From: an uncultured Carnobacterium sp.
GTDB lineage: Bacteria > Bacillota > Bacilli > Lactobacillales > Aerococcaceae
DNA length: 9,724 nucleotides
Assembly (NCBI GenBank): GCA_937967765.1
Contig: CALCML010000090.1
Location: 1-9,724 of the forward strand
Direction of reading: 5' to 3'
Below, piece after piece: positions 5,808 through 9,724 of the stretch; the first letter of the stretch is position 1, and every line of letters begins with the position of its first letter. The position numbers and the translations under genes were made by a program. The notes under the pieces were generated by a model that was not told the DNA's origin, made no database searches, and saw only the letters and a list, made by a program, of their open reading frames with translations.

Positions 5808-8800
5808 CTATTCTTCTATACTCATTAATTGTACAAATTCGTAACCTTCTGCATCAACAATATAACCTTCGTTTGGACGTGGAGATTTTTCATTTGAGAT
5901 ATACGGGAAGCGAACATATTCTTGGTCGCTGATACGCATTCCCATGAACACCTGTGTCGCCAATTGTCTGTGTAAGGTTACAAGTGTAGAGTAATTCGTC
6001 ATTAAGTCTTTATAGTTCCCTACAAATACTGGCGTAATACCGTACTTAGGTCCTTCTAACAGAAGCTCTTTGAACTGATTTTCTGTAATGTTGAGACTTT
6101 GTCCAAGGATTTGGATGTCCGGAATGATAATGAGTGATTGCGTATATTCACCAGGTTGCGTCATACGTTCCTTCAAGTTGTCTAAGATGATATTCATTCC
6201 ATCTTTAGCACTCAGTGTGTCGCTGAAACGATGCGCTTCCTTAAATTGATCTAATGGTACTAATCCTAATGGGTCCACAATCACCACTTGAACATGGGCC
6301 GTATATTGTTTCAACTGGTAAGCTAATACTTTGTAGAACTGAGTAACACTTCGAACATTATCACTAACTAACGAGATGGCTTTATCTAATGTAAATGCAG
6401 CCACTTCGACCATTTCTCTCGTTAACCCGAGTAATACTTGATGGTTTCGTTCTGATTGGTCTACTTGAGCTTCCACCATTTCTGGTGTCACCACTTCTGG
6501 CAACATCGGAATTGGTTGTGGTAATACACCTGTCCAATAACGAGACATTTCTTGCGCTTCTGCTTTCACTTGCTGAATCATTGATGAATTATCTTCAGAA
6601 GTATACGGTACACACACTTGGAATGAAACGACTGTGTCTTGCTTCATTAATCCGCGACCACGGATATCTAAAAGTACTTGGCTTGTACGACCAACAATAC
6701 TTGTAACATCACTCTGTTCGAATAAGTAGAGCGCAATTTTTGTTTTAAAGTTTGCTTGTAATTGTACACGCATGGCATTGAAACGAGACATCGTTGTGAT
6801 GAGGTAAATTCCTAGAGAGGCCCCCTCACGCGCTAAAATATTAACGGTTTCGTTAAACGCTTCACTGAAAGTAGCATCACTCACTCCATCAAAACTATCG
6901 ATTGCAATAAATAGTGAAGGGAATGGTGTTACGGCGTCTCTGTTGTATTGTTGCATATTACTTGAGCGCGCCTCACTAAGAGCTGCCTTTCGTACCTTCA
7001 CTTCTTTTTGAAGACGTCGTAATGACTTCATCACTTTCTCATTATCATCTGCTGTAAAGTAGTCCGCCACATGTGGAAAATCCACTAAAGAAATTAATCC
7101 ACTCGTTCCAAAGTCATATAAATAGATATGCGATTGCTCTGGCGTTGTTTTACGCATTACATCAATCAATGCATTTTGGATAAAGGTAGACTTCCCATAC
7201 CCTGAGCTTCCAACAACCAGAATATGACCACAATCGTTGAAGTCAACTGTCAGTGGTAATTGCGCTTGTTGTTCCGGAATATCTTGATATCCTAATAAAA
7301 ACTCAGGATGTTTATTTTCACCCCAATAATGTTTAAATTGAATATCTTGGATATCTTCTGCTGCAATTCTCTCTTTTAACGGTGGAAGCCACGGACTTGC
7401 GACCTTCGGAAGATGTAGCGATTCGAATACACGCTTCGCTTCTTGAACGACCGCATCCAATTGCGTTGGCAATCGTTTCTGATTGCCGCTATCATCTAAT
7501 CCACTTAAGTCTTTATTGATCGCTTCATACTGTCCATTATCTTTAATGGCATACACTGTCGTATCTCGGTGTGTAGAACGTACCGCTTCTGGTTCATAAT
7601 CGGCTCCACTCCAAGCGCTCTGGAATAATTCATAGATTTCATTATTCCCAACTTGTAAGTATCCACGACCTGTCTGCGTAATTTCTGCAGCATCTGGTGT
7701 TTTAATAATTTCACGCGAATCGGCCACATCTTGTACTTTCAACGCAATCTTAAACTTCGAGTTAGACCAGATCTGGTCATCCACAACTCCGCTTGGCTTT
7801 TGAGTCGCTAAGATTAAGTGAATTCCGAGCGAACGTCCGATACGTGCTGCAGATACTAACTCTTTCATGAAGTCAGGTTGGTTCGTTTTCAACTCTGCGA
7901 ACTCATCCGAAATCAAGAATAAATGAGGCATTGGCTCAGTGGCTACACCCTCTTTAAATAATTTCATGTACTGATTAATGTGGTTTACATCATATTCTGC
8001 AAATAATCGTTGACGTTTCTTCAATTCTGCTTGAATAGACACTAAGGCGCGATTGGCTTGCGCCACATCTAAGTTGGTGATAGCTCCAACTAAGTGCGGT
8101 AAGTCCGCAAATAGGTTCGCCATCCCCCCACCTTTGTAGTCAATTAAGAGAAACGCCACTTCATATGGATGAAAATTCACCGCTAATGAAGCAATATACG
8201 ACTGTAAGGTTTCAGATTTCCCTGATCCTGTTGTCCCTGCCATTAGTCCGTGAGGTCCATGCGCTTTTTCATGTAAATTCAACATTAATAATTCATCACG
8301 GCCACGTAGCCCTAATGGTACTGCCATTGTTTGATACGTATCATTTGTTGCCCAACGATGGTTCATATCTAATGCTTCTACAGAATCTACACCATACATC
8401 TCTAAGAATGTGACACTATCTGGAATCGCGTTTCGTAATGTTTGAACATGCGTCACTTGAGCCAAGTCTCTTGCGAATTGTTCTTTGGCTTCAGTGGATA
8501 ACTTCTCAAATGTCACAAACGGTTTATCCATATATTCACCATTATGGAGGCGTAATGTTCCTTGACGATTTCCTTTGAAATCCACAACAGTATTTACGTG
8601 TTCTGGTAGGCTTTCAATCACATCTTCTACAAAAAGATAGCTAATTCCAAGATGCGACAAATCTTCATTGATAAACTCCATAATATTATGATCTAGCATT
8701 AGAGATAAATCCGTAATCACAAATACATAATGAGGAGTAAAAGTTAGCTGTTTATTAGTTCCTGCTTGTTCGGCAGCTTGTTTGCGTTCTTTGATCATTT

Positions 8801-9724
8801 GATAGAGAGACGTTAACAATTGATCGCGACTACGTTGATGGTACACAAAACTACGACAATTAAACTGCTGAAGTTTCATATGCGGTAACCAACGACTCCA
8901 TTCCCACAATGGTAGCTCTTCTTCACGAAACACTGGAACAAATTGCACATCATGGTAACTATGGAAAGTAGCCAACTGAATAATCGCTTGTTGAACTTGC
9001 TCGATGACTGTTCGACGAGAGCCGATATATCCTGTTGGGGCTGATAATAAATCATTCGTAATAGGTAGATTTTCCAAGTATTGGTAATGCGCCACTAACT
9101 CCGTTACTTGGTCACTGATGGCTTCATTGTATTCTGTCAACTCAGATTTTTTATAATCCACTTTAAAACTTGGAATGATTTTCCCTGTTCCTAGACGGTA
9201 CGTTAAAAAGTCAAAGTGATGAGGCGTCTTTTCATAGAGACGTCTATCCGTCACCTTCGCCATTTCCATTACAGTGTCAACAGATGGATAGTGATAATTC
9301 AACGCTTCTTCCTGCTCTTTAGATAAATCATAAAGCTCTTTATATTTTTCATCTAAATACGCTTTATAGTTCTCCATCTTTTTCGCTTTCAGACGTTTAT
9401 TTTGTTTTTTGTCTGAGAAGAAACTGTGGACTGAGGTGATTAAAGTAATGACCGACATCCCCATCATCATTATCATCATTCCGCCATTTCCTGTAAGAAA
9501 ATGCGTTGCCACCGTAAGCCCAATCATCGCAAGCGGCATGATAATTAATTTTAATAGCGATTGCTTCTGCATATTATCTTCAGTTGGTGGCGCTAAGATG
9601 CTCACCACATCATCTGGCTCACGTAAAATGAATCGAGGCGAACGGTGAAAATCACTCGTCTTATCCTCTGGCATATCTTCAAAATCTAACTGCACCAGAG
9701 TTGTTTCAATCGGCTCAATACTAG
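5808..9724 (-). CDS. essC: EssC, T7SSb membrane ATPase (N-terminus off window)
   Basis: The frame is open to the right edge, giving 1304 visible residues. Family proteins are near 1480-1500, so roughly 180-200 residues, mainly the N-terminal FHA domains, are missing. The GTG at 9695 is internal, because SIEPIETTL reads into it without a stop. Two membrane helices lie at about 9416-9560, with a Met-rich run. Three FtsK/SpoIIIE-type ATPase modules follow. D1 has Walker A GTTGSGKSE (about 8210-8238), LLIDYKGGG, Walker B LFLISDEF, and IHLILATQKP. D2 has GSSGYGKST (about 7187-7213) and LFIAIDSFDG. D3 is degenerate: GLTREMVEV replaces the P-loop near 6400-6435 and IIIPDIQ replaces Walker B. EssC powers export of WXG100 and LXG-type substrates, and its C-terminal modules affect substrate choice. 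The rest of the Ess core (esxA, esaA, essA, esaB, essB) is expected off the right edge. Confidence 0.97.
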   Translation of the reverse strand, partial: SIEPIETTLVQLDFEDMPEDKTSDFHRSPRFILREPDDVVSILAPPTEDNMQKQSLLKLIIMPLAMIGLTVATHFLTGNGGMMIMMMGMSVITLITSVHSFFSDKKQNKRLKAKKMENYKAYLDEKYKELYDLSKEQEEALNYHYPSVDTVMEMAKVTDRRLYEKTPHHFDFLTYRLGTGKIIPSFKVDYKKSELTEYNEAISDQVTELVAHYQYLENLPITNDLLSAPTGYIGSRRTVIEQVQQAIIQLATFHSYHDVQFVPVFREEELPLWEWSRWLPHMKLQQFNCRSFVYHQRSRDQLLTSLYQMIKERKQAAEQAGTNKQLTFTPHYVFVITDLSLMLDHNIMEFINEDLSHLGISYLFVEDVIESLPEHVNTVVDFKGNRQGTLRLHNGEYMDKPFVTFEKLSTEAKEQFARDLAQVTHVQTLRNAIPDSVTFLEMYGVDSVEALDMNHRWATNDTYQTMAVPLGLRGRDELLMLNLHEKAHGPHGLMAGTTGSGKSETLQSYIASLAVNFHPYEVAFLLIDYKGGGMANLFADLPHLVGAITNLDVAQANRALVSIQAELKKRQRLFAEYDVNHINQYMKLFKEGVATEPMPHLFLISDEFAELKTNQPDFMKELVSAARIGRSLGIHLILATQKPSGVVDDQIWSNSKFKIALKVQDVADSREIIKTPDAAEITQTGRGYLQVGNNEIYELFQSAWSGADYEPEAVRSTHRDTTVYAIKDNGQYEAINKDLSGLDDSGNQKRLPTQLDAVVQEAKRVFESLHLPKVASPWLPPLKERIAAEDIQDIQFKHYWGENKHPEFLLGYQDIPEQQAQLPLTVDFNDCGHILVVGSSGYGKSTFIQNALIDVMRKTTPEQSHIYLYDFGTSGLISLVDFPHVADYFTADDNEKVMKSLRRLQKEVKVRKAALSEARSSNMQQYNRDAVTPFPSLFIAIDSFDGVSDATFSEAFNETVNILAREGASLGIYLITTMSRFNAMRVQLQANFKTKIALYLFEQSDVTSIVGRTSQVLLDIRGRGLMKQDTVVSFQVCVPYTSEDNSSMIQQVKAEAQEMSRYWTGVLPQPIPMLPEVVTPEMVEAQVDQSERNHQVLLGLTREMVEVAAFTLDKAISLVSDNVRSVTQFYKVLAYQLKQYTAHVQVVIVDPLGLVPLDQFKEAHRFSDTLSAKDGMNIILDNLKERMTQPGEYTQSLIIIPDIQILGQSLNITENQFKELLLEGPKYGITPVFVGNYKDLMTNYSTLVTLHRQLATQVFMGMRISDQEYVRFPYISNEKSPRPNEGYIVDAEGYEFVQLMSIEE

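Noticed and set aside
6395..8413. Other open frames of 74-103 codons overlapping essC on either strand
   Set aside because: They lie wholly inside the conserved ATPase coding sequence and their peptides show no recognisable motifs.
9457..9481. Short ATG/ATA repeat giving a Met-rich run in EssC
   Set aside because: It falls in a membrane helix where Met is tolerated; probably simple low-complexity coding and not a regulatory repeat.
9409..9648. Plus-strand open frame opposite essC
   Set aside because: It is a shadow of the EssC membrane-helix codons (the Ile run mirrors ATG repeats), with no ribosome site or family pattern.
9693..9695. GTG as the start codon of EssC
   Set aside because: The frame continues upstream to the window edge, and the known EssC layout needs N-terminal FHA domains before this point.

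Overview
The window is a type VII secretion (T7SSb, Ess) locus from a low-GC Gram-positive bacterium (Bacillota). The basis is a nearly complete EssC ATPase, an LXG toxin, small helical partner proteins, AT-rich DNA and AGGAGG-type ribosome sites. The protein style would suit Lactobacillales such as streptococci, enterococci or carnobacteria, but I cannot name a genus. Every convincing gene lies on the minus strand, so transcription runs from high to low coordinates.

First transcription unit (9724 down to about 2974). EssC, the membrane motor of the secretion system, enters at the right edge without its N-terminus. Thirteen bases after its stop comes a 125-residue lipoprotein. This overlaps by one base (TAATG) a 797-residue protein with a GxSxG lipase domain at its N-terminus and a long helical C-terminal part. 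That layout is the reverse of ordinary LXG toxins and matches the TslA class of T7SS phospholipase effectors. By position and type, the lipoprotein is the likely TilA-like immunity protein. A strong intrinsic terminator follows the lipase gene.

Intergenic stretch (2539-3023). It holds the terminator, a perfect 10-bp inverted repeat, a short open reading stretch that may be a gene remnant, a small hairpin, and an extended -10 promoter facing the second unit.

Second transcription unit (2538 down to 1 and beyond). A tightly packed four-gene LXG cassette: a DUF4176-type protein, a YwqH-like helical protein with a WxG motif, a DUF3130/SACOL2603-type helical protein, and an LXG polymorphic toxin whose C-terminal toxic tip runs off the left edge. 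Gaps are 3, 12 and 0 bases.

Together: EssC would export two antibacterial effectors, a lipase with its targeting domain at the back and an LXG toxin with its targeting domain at the front. The lipoprotein would protect the producer from the lipase, and the small helical proteins and DUF4176 protein would present the LXG toxin to the machine. Points most worth a second look: a perfect 16-bp inverted repeat inside the lipase coding sequence, the apparent lack of dedicated helical partners beside the lipase, its unusual nucleophile elbow and Ca-loop-like motif, and the possible gene remnant between the units.
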